A stretch of DNA of 64,000 bases from JBJXGV01 sp046160485 (GCA_046160485.1 JBJXGV010000002.1:124001-188000); one strand, 5' to 3'; numbered from the stretch's first letter, positions 35,394 through 43,965 are shown. Notes: generated by a model not told the origin, from the sequence alone. Translations and numbers: made by a program.

Positions 35394-36610
35394 CACTTTC
35401 CTCCACCGATGGTCGTGAGTGTGCGGCCGGCGGCCGCTTCGAGTTCTCTATGGGCTTCGAGCGCCGCGCCGTAGAGATCGAGCGCGGTCAGACGCGTCGT
35501 CAGAACGGACCGAAGCGTGTCGAGGAGGTCCGTGAGGCTGCTCTCTCCGAGCGCGAAGGATGCGGACGCGCTTTCCACGAGACGTTGCGTGTCGTCGGAA
35601 GCGGTCAGCGCGGTCGACGCGCCTTCCCGGAGTCGGTCGTACGCGGCGCGTGCCGCGTCGATTCGTGCGGCCGATTGAGTTCGAAGGAATGCGAGGCGCG
35701 CGGTCGACGATTCGAGGCGCCGCGCCGTCATCGCACGCTCGCCGCTCTGGCGGTCGAAGAGCGGAAGCGGCCAGGAGACGCCGAACACCGGGCCTTCGAA
35801 CGTCGGCGCGTCGTCGGCTTGCTGTCGCTGCCATCCGGCCATGAGATCCGGCGCGGAGAGGAAGCGGCGCGAGAGGCGCGCGTCGTATGCAGCAGCTTCG
35901 AGATCCAGCTCGAGCGCACGAATGCCGGTGTTCGCCGAGGCATCGAGCGACGGGAGAATTTCGGGAAGGCTCGGACGCTCGGGCGCAGAGTTTGCCGCGT
36001 CGGGGTTCCACGCGGCAGCGCGCGTTCGCGCGCTCGCCTCCGCGGCGTCGGCGAGCGCAAGCATCGCCTCGATCTCGATGGCCGCGAGTTCGACGCGGCG
36101 CGCCGAGAGCCCGGATTCCTCGCCGCTTTCGGCGCGCGCCGACATGCGCGCGACGAGCGCGCGGACGCGTTCCAGATGCGAGGCCGTCATGACACGCCGT
36201 TCCGCCGCGAGCGCCCACTCCGCGAAAATCGCCCGGCACGCGATTCGCGTTTCAAGTTGGGCGAGTTCGACGTTGGCGCGCGCCGCGCCGAGCGCCGCTT
36301 CGCTCGCGCGAACGCGAAGTCCCCTGCGGCCGTCGAGCGGCGGCGTCCACGCGAGGCTCCACGTACTTTGGCGCGTCGCGTCTTCGGGGAGTTCCCAATC
36401 CGCCCCGACGCGTGGATTCTCGAGTCGGCCCGCGGCGCGTCGCGCACCCTCCGCGATCGCGAGTCCTTCCGTCGCGGCGATAAACGCCGGATGGTCTTCG
36501 CGGAGCGCCGCGAGGAATTCCGATTCCGTCATCGGCGATTGGGCAGCCGCCGGTAGTTCCGTGACGATCAGCCCGAGGGCCGCAAGCAGGTAGAAACAGG
36601 TTTGTCGCAT
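35393..36610 (-). CDS. TolC-superfamily outer membrane factor, second system
   Basis: A 405-residue outer membrane channel protein. The ATG at 36610 has GGAGA five bases upstream and opens a signal peptide (MRQTCFYLLAALGLIVTELP). OEP features: MTESEFLAALREDHPAFIAA, AGRLENPRVGADWELPED, and in the second half FGVSWPLPLFDRQSGERAMT, with GESSLTDLLDTLRSVLTTRL at the end. It should form the outer duct of the RND pump encoded downstream. The stop overlaps the adaptor start. The 76 bases before it hold a shared motif and a hairpin. Confidence 0.85.
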   Translation of the reverse strand: MRQTCFYLLAALGLIVTELPAAAQSPMTESEFLAALREDHPAFIAATEGLAIAEGARRAAGRLENPRVGADWELPEDATRQSTWSLAWTPPLDGRRGLRVRASEAALGAARANVELAQLETRIACRAIFAEWALAAERRVMTASHLERVRALVARMSARAESGEESGLSARRVELAAIEIEAMLALADAAEASARTRAAAWNPDAANSAPERPSLPEILPSLDASANTGIRALELDLEAAAYDARLSRRFLSAPDLMAGWQRQQADDAPTFEGPVFGVSWPLPLFDRQSGERAMTARRLESSTARLAFLRTQSAARIDAARAAYDRLREGASTALTASDDTQRLVESASASFALGESSLTDLLDTLRSVLTTRLTALDLYGAALEAHRELEAAAGRTLTTIGGGK

Positions 36611-36645
36611 CTGATCTCCAAGCGAAAGCGTGCGCAACGACGAGA

Positions 36646-36695
36646 GGACCCTGTGAGGGTCCGGACGCAAACGATGCGGCGTTCGATCAGATCAG
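36646..36695 (-). other. Second copy of the motif pair CTGATCTGATC / TCCGGACCCTC, with hairpin
   Basis: Reading the minus strand, CTGATCTGATC (36695-36685) spans the end and stop of the leader gene, and TCCGGACCCTC (36665-36655) follows. The second motif is the left side of a perfect 7-bp hairpin: GGACCCT, loop CAC, AGGGTCC (36662-36646). The first operon has the same motif pair but only part of this hairpin. Confidence 0.5.
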
Positions 36696-37070
36696 AAGGA
36701 TGCTGAGAAACTCGCGAGGCGGAATGGTGGTTTGATTCGGCGGGACGTATCGCGGGGTCGCGTGCGCCTCCAATGTGAGCGCGGCGGACGCATCGGTGGA
36801 TTCGAGCGGTTCGGCGTGCAGCGAAGGAGCCGCGGCGACCGCCACGCGAATGATCGTGGCGCTCGCGCCCGACGGTTCTCCGAAAACTCCGTGGTCATGC
36901 TCGGGAGTCGCCGCGGGATGGTCGTGTCCGTGGCCGTGAGAATGGTCGTCTTGCGACGGTGTCAACGTGTGGGCACTCGCCTCAGCGTGCTCCAGCCAGG
37001 CGAGAGGCATGGAGAACTGTGACAAGAGGCCCGCGATCGCGACGAACACGAATGTGCGAGTGAGTCTCAC
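36687..37070 (-). CDS. Small His-rich secreted protein leading the second metal operon
   Basis: A protein of about 127 residues. GTG at 37070, with GAGGAA ten bases upstream, opens a signal peptide (VRLTRTFVFVAIAGLLSQFS). The mature part has a dense His/Asp run (DDHSHGHGHDHPAATPEHDH, about 45-65) and ends PPREFLSILLI. It resembles the metal-binding arms of zinc and nickel proteins, but no family is recognised. Its place at the head of an RND operon mirrors the Cys-rich protein at 19757. Together they look like a periplasmic metal buffer or sensor class. Longer starts upstream (to 37190) are possible but would bury the signal peptide. Confidence 0.6.
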   Translation of the reverse strand: MRLTRTFVFVAIAGLLSQFSMPLAWLEHAEASAHTLTPSQDDHSHGHGHDHPAATPEHDHGVFGEPSGASATIIRVAVAAAPSLHAEPLESTDASAALTLEAHATPRYVPPNQTTIPPREFLSILLI

Positions 37071-37242
37071 GCCCGCAGTGTTCCTCGCAGTCGACAATCG
37101 TGTCAAACGTTTTTTTCGCGCCGGACGCATGCACACCTTGATGCACTCCGATTTCGGCGCGTGGCCATCGAGTGTTCGCGGGACGCGCAATGGGCTAACA
37201 TGACGCGGATAATGGAACCCGCGAAAGAAGGCGATCTCCCCG

Positions 37243-38598
37243 ATGTCTCACGACGCGAACGCACTCACGACCTCGGCAACCGACGCGCATCAAATCAATT
37301 TTGCGTGGCTATTGCGGCTTCGCTGGGGCGCGATCGCGGGACAGACGCTAACGGTCGTGCTCGTCGAGCGGCTTCTCCACTTCGAGCTTCCTCTCGGACC
37401 GATCTTCGCGATCATTGGTCTAGAACTGGCGACGAATATCGGTTGCACCGCGTGGGCCGACGGGCGCGCGATTACGCGCGAGCGGCCGCTCGTGCTCTTG
37501 CTCGCGTTCGACATCGTCGCGCTTACCGCGCTTCTCTACTTCAGCGGCGGGCCGATGAACCCGTTCAACTTTCTCTATCTGGTTCACCTCGCGCTTGCCG
37601 CCGTCGTCGTGAGTCCGTTCTGGACGTGGGGCCTTGCGGCGCTCTCGTTGTCGTCGTTCGGCGCGCTCTTCATCGCTCATCGCGAGCTGCGCGTCGCGGG
37701 CGTGCCTCACGCGATCGGCGCGCACGACATGTCGCTTCACGTGCAAGGGATGTGGGTCGCGTTCGCCGTCGCCGCGGTGTTTATCGTCTATTTCGTGTCG
37801 CGCGTGTCGCGCGGTCTTGCCGAGCGCGAGGCTGAACTCGCGCGTACGCGCAGCCTCGCGGAGCGGAGCGAGAAGCTCGCGTCGCTCGCGACGCTCGCCG
37901 CCGGCGCGGCGCACGAGCTGGCGACGCCGCTCTCGACGATTGCGGTCGTCGCCAAGGAACTCGAGCGCGAACTCGAGCGGCGCGGCGCGGCGGGCGGCGG
38001 CGCGTTCGCTGGCGATGGCGTCGTGCAGGACGCACGTCTGATTCGCACCGAGGTCGAGCGCTGCCACAAAATTCTCGAGCATATGGCTGTCGAGGCGGGC
38101 GAGAGCCCCGGCGAGGGAATCCTGTCGATCTCGGTAGCGGAACTCATCGACGCGGCGCTCGAAGCGGCGCCGGACCGCGCGCGCGTGCGCACGCGTTTCG
38201 ACGGCGATGTCGCGGCACGCGAACTGCGGCTTCCGCCGCGCGCCGTTGCCGAGGCGTTGCGCGCCGTCATCAAGAACGCCGCGGAGGCGTCGCCCGACGG
38301 CGCGCGCATCTTCGTCGATGCCGCCGTCGATGGCGATGTGCTTCGCATCGCGGTTCGCGACGATGGCGGCGGAATGCCGCCCGCGGTTCTCGCGCGCGCC
38401 GGGGAGCCGTTCTTCACGACGAAGGGTCCGGGGCGCGGCATGGGTCTGGGCCTTTTCCTAACGCGCGCCGTGATCGAGCGACTGGGTGGAACTCTCGGCC
38501 TCGACTCCGCCCCCGCCCGCGGAACGACCGTCACGCTGTCGCTACCGCTCGTGGCCCCTGCGACAAGAGGCCACATGGCGGAGTCTGGCGCGCCGTGA
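37243..38598 (+). CDS. regB: RegB/PrrB-type redox sensor histidine kinase
   Basis: A 451-residue kinase with six membrane segments (about 20-190). The quinone-site motif of the RegB family, GGPMNPF, is at residues 102-108. The phosphorylated His224 is in AAGAAHELATPLSTIAVVAK. A cysteine at about 274 in EVERCHKILEHM matches the redox-active Cys of RegB. The ATPase domain has N (VIKNAAEASPDGA), G1 (RDDGGGMPP), F (EPFFTTKGPGRG) and G2 (MGLGLFLTRAVIERLGG) boxes. It should sense the quinone pool or thiol redox state and phosphorylate RegA, encoded next. It is divergent from the metal operon, with a 172-base gap. Confidence 0.92.
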   Translation: MSHDANALTTSATDAHQINFAWLLRLRWGAIAGQTLTVVLVERLLHFELPLGPIFAIIGLELATNIGCTAWADGRAITRERPLVLLLAFDIVALTALLYFSGGPMNPFNFLYLVHLALAAVVVSPFWTWGLAALSLSSFGALFIAHRELRVAGVPHAIGAHDMSLHVQGMWVAFAVAAVFIVYFVSRVSRGLAEREAELARTRSLAERSEKLASLATLAAGAAHELATPLSTIAVVAKELERELERRGAAGGGAFAGDGVVQDARLIRTEVERCHKILEHMAVEAGESPGEGILSISVAELIDAALEAAPDRARVRTRFDGDVAARELRLPPRAVAEALRAVIKNAAEASPDGARIFVDAAVDGDVLRIAVRDDGGGMPPAVLARAGEPFFTTKGPGRGMGLGLFLTRAVIERLGGTLGLDSAPARGTTVTLSLPLVAPATRGHMAESGAP

Positions 38599-38633
38599 GT
38601 CAATGGTCCGGTCCTCGCATCCAAAGGATACCG

Positions 38634-39203
38634 ATGTCCGCCAAGCCCGATCCGCAACGCCGCGCGTCCGCACAATCGATTCTCATAGTCGACGATGATT
38701 CGACGTTTCGCAGCCGGCTCGCGCGCGCGTTCACCGAGCGCGGGTTCGATGTCCGTGACGCCCACGACGCCGAGAGCGCGCTCGCGCTCGCGAATGAGGA
38801 ATCCCCGGAGTTGGCCGTCGTCGATCTGCGAATGCCGGGGCGATCCGGTCTTGAGCTTGCTCAGGATCTTCTGCGCATCGATCCGGCGACGCAGGTCGTC
38901 GTACTCACCGGCTACGGCAGCATCGCGACAGCGATCGAGGCGATGCGGATCGGCGCGACGTACTACCTGTCGAAGCCGGCGGATGTCGACGACATCCTCG
39001 CCGCGTTCGCGCGCAAGAACGCGCCGCCGCTCGAGCCGACGCCCGGCGATCACGCGACACCTTCGCTCGCTCGCACGGAGTGGGAGCATCTCAACCGCGT
39101 TCTCACCGACTGCGGCGGGAACATCTCCGAGGCGTCGCGCCGCCTCGCGATTCATCGCCGCTCGCTGCAGCGCAAGCTCAAGAAGTTCCCGCCGGCGGAC
39201 TAG
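38634..39203 (+). CDS. regA: RegA/PrrA-type response regulator
   Basis: A 189-residue regulator. The receiver domain has the acidic pocket (SILIVDDDSTF), phospho-acceptor Asp64 (AVVDLRMPGRSG), the Thr switch (VVVLTGYGS) and Lys (YLSKPADVDD). A short linker leads to a Fis-type helix-turn-helix (GGNISEASRRLAIHRRSLQR, about 165-185), as in RegA, which lacks other output domains. The ATG has AAAGGA five bases upstream; a GTG at 38595 overlapping the regB stop is the alternative. In proteobacteria RegA controls respiration, electron transport and carbon fixation genes; here mqn genes on both sides are plausible targets. Confidence 0.92.
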   Translation: MSAKPDPQRRASAQSILIVDDDSTFRSRLARAFTERGFDVRDAHDAESALALANEESPELAVVDLRMPGRSGLELAQDLLRIDPATQVVVLTGYGSIATAIEAMRIGATYYLSKPADVDDILAAFARKNAPPLEPTPGDHATPSLARTEWEHLNRVLTDCGGNISEASRRLAIHRRSLQRKLKKFPPAD

Positions 39204-39293
39204 GCGCGTCGCTCGATCCACGAAAGAAAAGCCCGCGTGTGTTCCAGATTTATCTTCCTCGTCGCGGACCGACGTGGGGGCCCTAAAGCGCGG

Positions 39294-39995
39294 CTAAAGC
39301 TCTTCCGTCGGCGCGCCGAAGCCGAACGGGAAACCCATCTCGAGATCGAACGAGAAGAAGTCGGTCTCGGCGAGCACTTCCTTCGACGAGAAGCGCCACA
39401 CTTCCCAGCCTTCGCGCCGCAGCCAGCGATCCTTCTTCAGGTGCGCCGAGTAGCGATCGACCGACGGCTTCGCCGAAACCTTGCCCGCCGAATCGATGCC
39501 GAAGAACTCCATGAAGTGCGACTCGCCATCGATCTCCATGACGATCTTGCGCCACTCGGACATGATGATGAAGTCGACGCGGAACGGTTCGCGTTCGAGG
39601 CCGAGCGGCTCGGGGCGTCCGCCTGGATCGTAGTGGATCCAGTTGAGCCAAACTTGCGGGATGAGCGCCAGCTCGCGCATCGGATCGCTCGAGCAGCGCA
39701 GGCAATACTCGACGTACTTCGTGAAGAAAACCTCTTCGGCCGGCTCGGTGAATTCCTGCGCGAGAATGCGCGTGACTTCCTTGAGGAGCCGCTCCGCGTC
39801 GCGATCCTTCCACGCCTCGAGGTCGACGATCTGCGGCGTCGACTTCTGAAGCAAGTACTCCCACGTCACCGAAACGCCGGGGTCGACTTCGGGCACGATG
39901 CGATTCTCGCGCGACGCGAGGAGAATGCCTCGGTCGGCGCTCCACTTGATGTCGATGGAGAGGGCCGGCGTTTTTCCGAAGACGATCAGGTTCAC
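39294..39995 (-). CDS. DUF559/Vsr-like PD-(D/E)XK protein
   Basis: A 233-residue protein starting at GTG with AAGGAG nine bases upstream. The C-terminal half looks like a very-short-patch-repair/DUF559 nuclease fold: FRVDFIIMSEWRKIVMEIDG (Asp, then E-x-D), then SHFMEFFG and RYSAHLKKDRWLRREGWEVW, as in the usual KD..L...GW.V.R pattern. The N-terminal 130 residues are unassigned. Such proteins are found alone, or near repair and mobile genes; the activity here is not shown. No mobile element or methylase is seen nearby. The next gene upstream is mqnD, 172 bases away. Confidence 0.6.
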   Translation of the reverse strand: MNLIVFGKTPALSIDIKWSADRGILLASRENRIVPEVDPGVSVTWEYLLQKSTPQIVDLEAWKDRDAERLLKEVTRILAQEFTEPAEEVFFTKYVEYCLRCSSDPMRELALIPQVWLNWIHYDPGGRPEPLGLEREPFRVDFIIMSEWRKIVMEIDGESHFMEFFGIDSAGKVSAKPSVDRYSAHLKKDRWLRREGWEVWRFSSKEVLAETDFFSFDLEMGFPFGFGAPTEEL

Positions 39996-40167
39996 GCTGT
40001 CGGGCTCCTTCTGGCGCGCGCGGGATTGTCCGCGTGCGAATCTTGACCGTTCGGCGCCACGAACCGCGGCGCCGCGAACGCAACGAGCATAGCTTGCGTT
40101 CCGCCGCGCCCAAAGCCATTTCTCGGGTACGCGGCGCGCTTCCGCGCCGCGCCGCCCGTGCGCGCCG

Positions 40168-41025
40168 CTACGCTTCCGCGTCCGGCACGAATTCCGCGCG
40201 CGCGCCCGCCGGGAGCGCGCCGGCCGCGATGCCGCGCGCGTAAAGCCTGTCGAGCGCGCGCCGCCCGTCCGCCGGCAAGTCGAGCGTGTCGTCGTTGACG
40301 TACATGCCGACGAATCGTTCGCCGATCTTCGCGGGAATGCCGCGTCCGAACTCGAGCGCGTAGGCGATCGCCGCGTCCTTGTGGGCCATCGCGTAGCGAA
40401 TCGACTCGCGCAGCGCGGTGTTGATCTCGCGCGCAAGCGGCGCGCCGAGATCCTTGCGCACGACGTCGAGTCCGAGCGGTATCGGCAAGCCGCCCTCTTC
40501 CTGCGCCCACAACTCGCCGAAGTCGGCGATCTTCACGAGGCCGTGATCCGCGTAGGTGATTTGCCCCTCGTGAATGAGTACCCCCGCGTCGACGGCGCCG
40601 TCGTTCACCGCCGGGATCACGGCGTCGAACGGCACGTGCTCGAACTTGGCGCCGGGAAGATAGAAGCGCGCAAGAAGCGCGGCGGTGGTCATCGCTCCCG
40701 GGAGCGCGACGCGCTTTCCCGCGAGCGATTCGCGCGTCGCCGCGCTGCGCGCGACGACGATCGGCCCGTAGCCGCGGCCGACCGACGAGCCTGTCGGAAG
40801 AATCCAGTAGCGATCGGCGACGGCGGGGTAGGCGTGGGCGGAGATCGCGGTCACCGCGAGTTCGCCGCGCTGGGCGCGCCGGTTGAGCGACTCGATTTCC
40901 TCGAGGCAGTGCTCGATCGCGTAGTCGCGGATGCGCACGTGACCTTTCGCCAACCCGAAGAACATGAACGCATCGTCCGGGTCGGGGCTGTGACCGACTA
41001 GCAAAACGCGATCATTCGTACTCAA
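40168..41025 (-). CDS. mqnD: 1,4-dihydroxy-6-naphthoate synthase MqnD
   Basis: A 285-residue protein with a periplasmic-binding-protein-like fold. Signature parts are LVGHSPDPDDAFMFFGLAKG at the N-terminus, AVTAISAHAYPAVADRYWIL, GRGYGPIVVAR, ALPGAMTTAALLARFYLPG and VDAGVLIHEGQITY. It opens cyclic dehypoxanthine futalosine to 1,4-dihydroxy-6-naphthoate. The TTG at 41025 has GGAGG eight bases upstream and gives the family's length; ATG at 41067 would add 14 residues. It lies about 10 kb from mqnC, beyond the second metal operon and regBA. Confidence 0.92.
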   Translation of the reverse strand: MSTNDRVLLVGHSPDPDDAFMFFGLAKGHVRIRDYAIEHCLEEIESLNRRAQRGELAVTAISAHAYPAVADRYWILPTGSSVGRGYGPIVVARSAATRESLAGKRVALPGAMTTAALLARFYLPGAKFEHVPFDAVIPAVNDGAVDAGVLIHEGQITYADHGLVKIADFGELWAQEEGGLPIPLGLDVVRKDLGAPLAREINTALRESIRYAMAHKDAAIAYALEFGRGIPAKIGERFVGMYVNDDTLDLPADGRRALDRLYARGIAAGALPAGARAEFVPDAEA

Positions 41026-41144
41026 TTCGCGCGCCTCCACTCTGAAGTGTTTCGGATGTTCGCGCATTGTAAGCGCCGCGTTACGGCGGAGCAACCGGCC
41101 CCGCGCGACGAGCCAACTTCGCGCGAGATCCTCGTCGCCCCGCG

Positions 41145-41153
41145 TGGTAAAAT
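41145..41153 (+). promoter_or_regulatory. Candidate extended -10 promoter (TGGTAAAAT)
   Basis: TGG followed by TAAAAT (41148-41153, five of six consensus bases) lies 76 bases before the start of the Asp-box propeller gene, within the 203-base divergent gap upstream of mqnD. No clear -35 is seen. Confidence 0.4.
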
Positions 41154-41228
41154 GCGCCGGCAGTCGCGACGGTGTCCCACCGCGCACCTCACGCCCCGAG
41201 CCGCACACAGCATCAGGAGATCGTTTGC

Positions 41229-43916
41229 ATGCGCGCAATCCTTCGATTCACGATTCCGCTTCTCGTGCTCATCGCCGCTGCCGTCCTTCTGACGATCGTC
41301 AGCGAACAGAAATCGAATCCGGGGCTCGCCGATCTCGTCGGCAAGCGGCCCGGGCAAGTTCCGAACGATTGGTTCCATGCGCAGCGCGCGTTCCCGAACG
41401 TCGCGATTCCCGCGGGGGCGTACGAACGCGCCGTCGCGCAGGCGCTCGCGCTCGCGGGGCTGCCGGCGCGCGACCCGGCCGCGGCGGATCCCGCCGCGCC
41501 GCTTCGCGCCGTCACGCAGCGCGAGGCGACCGGCCCGGATTTCGCGCACGACGGCGGCGGCGCCGAGGCGAGCGCGGTCCCCGCGGCATGGAACGCGATC
41601 GGCCCGACGAACGTCGGCGGTCGCATCACGGCGGTCGCGTCTCACCCGACTTCGCCCAGCACGGTCTTCATCGGCGGCGCAGAAGGCGGCGTTTGGAAGA
41701 CGACGGACGGCGCGGTGACATGGACGCCGATCTTCGACGGCATCGGCAGCCAATCGATCGGTTCGGTTGTCGTCGCACCGCAGGACGCGAACACGATCTG
41801 GGTCGGCACGGGCGAAGCGAACGGAAGCGGCGATTCGTACGACGGCGACGGCGTCTACATGAGCCCCAACGGCGGCGAGACGTGGTACGCGCGCGGACTC
41901 GCCGAGACGCGGCGCATCGGGCGCGTGGCGCTCGATCCGACCGACGATCAGCGTATCTACGTCGCCGCGGCGGGCGCGCTCTTCACGAAGGACGGCAATC
42001 GCGGAATCTATCGCAGCACCGATGCGGGGTACACGTGGGAGCACACACTCTTCGTGAGCGACTCGACGAGCGGCATCGATGTCGTCGTCGAACCCGGCAA
42101 TCCCGCGAACGTCTACGCGGCGACGTGGGAGCGGCTGCGCCGGCCGTTCGCACGCAAGGTCGGCGGTTTCACGAGCGGCATCTACAAGTCGACCGACTTC
42201 GGCGCGACGTGGGCGCTTCTCGGAAGCGGCCTGCCCGCACCCGCGGCGAACGTCGGGCGCATCGGACTTTCGGCGTCCGTCTCGGCGCCCGGCACACTCG
42301 TCGCGATCTACGCGGACGATCCCGGCAACTTTCTCGGTCTGTTTCGCACGACGAACAGCGGCGCGTCGTGGACGGCGGTCAACTCCGGCTCGCTCAGCGG
42401 CATGTACAGCGGCTTCGGCTGGTACTTCGGCCAGGTTCGCATCGATCCGACGAACGTGAACCGCATCTTCGCGCTCGGCGTTCCGATGTACCGCACGACG
42501 AACGGCGGCACGTCATGGACGAGCGTGGGCGGTTCGATGCACGTCGACCACCACGACATCTGGATCGACCCGTCGCTCAACACGCGGATCTGGGCCGGTA
42601 ACGACGGCGGCTTCTATCGCAGCACGAACGGCGGCGGCGCGTGGACGTTCATGCCCGGCCTGCCGCTCACGCAGTTCTACGCGATCACCGTCGACGCGCA
42701 GAACGCGAACCGCCGCTACGGCGGCACGCAGGACAACGGCACCAATCGCACGACGACGGGCGGCAGCGGCGACTGGAGCAACATCTACGGCGGCGACGGT
42801 TTCTACTGCCTCGTCAACCCGACGAACTCGAGCGTGATCTACGCCGAGTCGCAGTTCGGCGGCCTCGGCAAGTCGATCAACGACGCGGGGAGTTTCAGCA
42901 GCGCGACGAACGGCATCGCGGGCGGCGAACGCGCGAATTGGTCGACGCCGGTCGTGATGGACGCGACGAACCCGGACGTCTTGTACTACGGCACGCAGCG
43001 CGTCTGGCGCACGAGCAACGCCGCATCGAACTGGAACGCGATCAGCCCCGACCTCACCGACGGGCCCTCGCCCGGGAACCTCACGTTCGGAACGGTGACG
43101 ACGATTGCGGTCGCGCCGACCGACACCGCGACGATCTACGCCGGCACCGACGACGGCAACGTGTGGGTCACGCAAAGTCTCGGGCTGAACTGGACGAAGG
43201 TTTCGACGACGCTTCCGAAGCGATGGGTCACGCGCGTCGCGGTGGATCCGCAGAGCGACGCGATCGCGTACGTGACGCACTCCGGCTATCGCGAGGACGC
43301 GTTCTTGCCCCACGTCTACCGCACGACGGATTTCGGCGCGACGTGGAGCGATATCAGCGGCAATCTCCCCGAGGCGCCGGTCAACTCGCTCGTCATCGAT
43401 CCCGTGAACCCGGCGACGCTGTTCGTCGGTACCGACGTCGGTGTCTACATGACGTACGACCTGGGCGCGGTCTGGTCGCCGGTTTCGTACGGGCTGCCTC
43501 CGGTTGTCGTGTCGGACATCCACTTTCACGCAGCGACGCGCACGCTTTACGCCGGCACGCACGGCCGGTCGATGTACGCGGTGGCGATTCCCGCGAGTCC
43601 GACGGGTGTAGAGCCTGCTGCCGGCGCGGGCGTGATCGCGTCGCTCGAACTCGGCGCACCCGCGCCGAACCCGTCGCGTGACGCCGTGCGCGTCGGGCTT
43701 GCGCTCGCGCGCGATGCGCGCGTCGACGCGGCCGTCCACGACGCGAGCGGCCGGCGCGTGCGGCAGCTGGCCGCGCGAGACCTCGCGCGCGGCGCGCACA
43801 CGCTCGCGTGGGATCGCGCGGACGACTCCGGAACGCGCGTCGCGGCCGGCGTCTACTTCCTTCGCGTCGAGGCCGGCGCGCTCGTCGCCACGCGCAAGAT
43901 CACGCTCGTCGATTAG
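41229..43916 (+). CDS. Large secreted Asp-box beta-propeller (VPS10/sortilin-like) protein with C-terminal sorting-type domain
   Basis: An 895-residue protein. ATG at 41229 has AGGAG nine bases upstream and opens a signal anchor (MRAILRFTIPLLVLIAAAVL). At least eight Asp-box turns are visible (TTDGAVTWTP, SPNGGETWYA, STDAGYTWEH, STDFGATWAL, TTNSGASWTA, TTNGGTSWTS, STNGGGAWTF, TTDFGATWSD), giving one or two beta-propellers like those of sortilin or BNR glycosidases. No sialidase active-site set is apparent. The last 85 residues form the FlgD-like sorting domain (APAPNPSRDAVRVGLAL, HDASGRRVRQL, AAGVYFLRVEA). Likely cell-surface or secreted; the ligand is unknown. A strong hairpin separates it from the convergent giant gene. 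Confidence 0.82.
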   Translation: MRAILRFTIPLLVLIAAAVLLTIVSEQKSNPGLADLVGKRPGQVPNDWFHAQRAFPNVAIPAGAYERAVAQALALAGLPARDPAAADPAAPLRAVTQREATGPDFAHDGGGAEASAVPAAWNAIGPTNVGGRITAVASHPTSPSTVFIGGAEGGVWKTTDGAVTWTPIFDGIGSQSIGSVVVAPQDANTIWVGTGEANGSGDSYDGDGVYMSPNGGETWYARGLAETRRIGRVALDPTDDQRIYVAAAGALFTKDGNRGIYRSTDAGYTWEHTLFVSDSTSGIDVVVEPGNPANVYAATWERLRRPFARKVGGFTSGIYKSTDFGATWALLGSGLPAPAANVGRIGLSASVSAPGTLVAIYADDPGNFLGLFRTTNSGASWTAVNSGSLSGMYSGFGWYFGQVRIDPTNVNRIFALGVPMYRTTNGGTSWTSVGGSMHVDHHDIWIDPSLNTRIWAGNDGGFYRSTNGGGAWTFMPGLPLTQFYAITVDAQNANRRYGGTQDNGTNRTTTGGSGDWSNIYGGDGFYCLVNPTNSSVIYAESQFGGLGKSINDAGSFSSATNGIAGGERANWSTPVVMDATNPDVLYYGTQRVWRTSNAASNWNAISPDLTDGPSPGNLTFGTVTTIAVAPTDTATIYAGTDDGNVWVTQSLGLNWTKVSTTLPKRWVTRVAVDPQSDAIAYVTHSGYREDAFLPHVYRTTDFGATWSDISGNLPEAPVNSLVIDPVNPATLFVGTDVGVYMTYDLGAVWSPVSYGLPPVVVSDIHFHAATRTLYAGTHGRSMYAVAIPASPTGVEPAAGAGVIASLELGAPAPNPSRDAVRVGLALARDARVDAAVHDASGRRVRQLAARDLARGAHTLAWDRADDSGTRVAAGVYFLRVEAGALVATRKITLVD

Positions 43917-43931
43917 CGCGCACGAAGAAAA

Positions 43932-43965
43932 GCCGGAGAGCTGCGGCGAACCGCGACTCTCCGGC
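43932..43965 (-). terminator. Intrinsic terminator for the 1772-residue protein gene
   Basis: A 9-bp stem (43932-43940 with 43957-43965, GCCGGAGAG/CTCTCCGGC) has an inner 4-bp stem and CGAA loop. On the minus strand it is followed by TTTTCTTC. It lies 28 bases after the stop of the minus-strand gene. The stem also sits 15 bases after the plus-strand gene's stop and may serve it, without a T-run. Confidence 0.8.

Noticed and set aside
31650..35474. 1274-codon plus-strand open frame opposite the second metal operon
   Set aside because: Very rich in Arg, Asp, Glu and His with no recognisable domain. The opposite strand encodes intact RND pump and adaptor genes over the whole span.
39294..39995. 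DUF559-like gene considered as part of a restriction or defence system
   Set aside because: No methyltransferase, helicase or other defence gene is adjacent; both neighbours are metabolic or regulatory.
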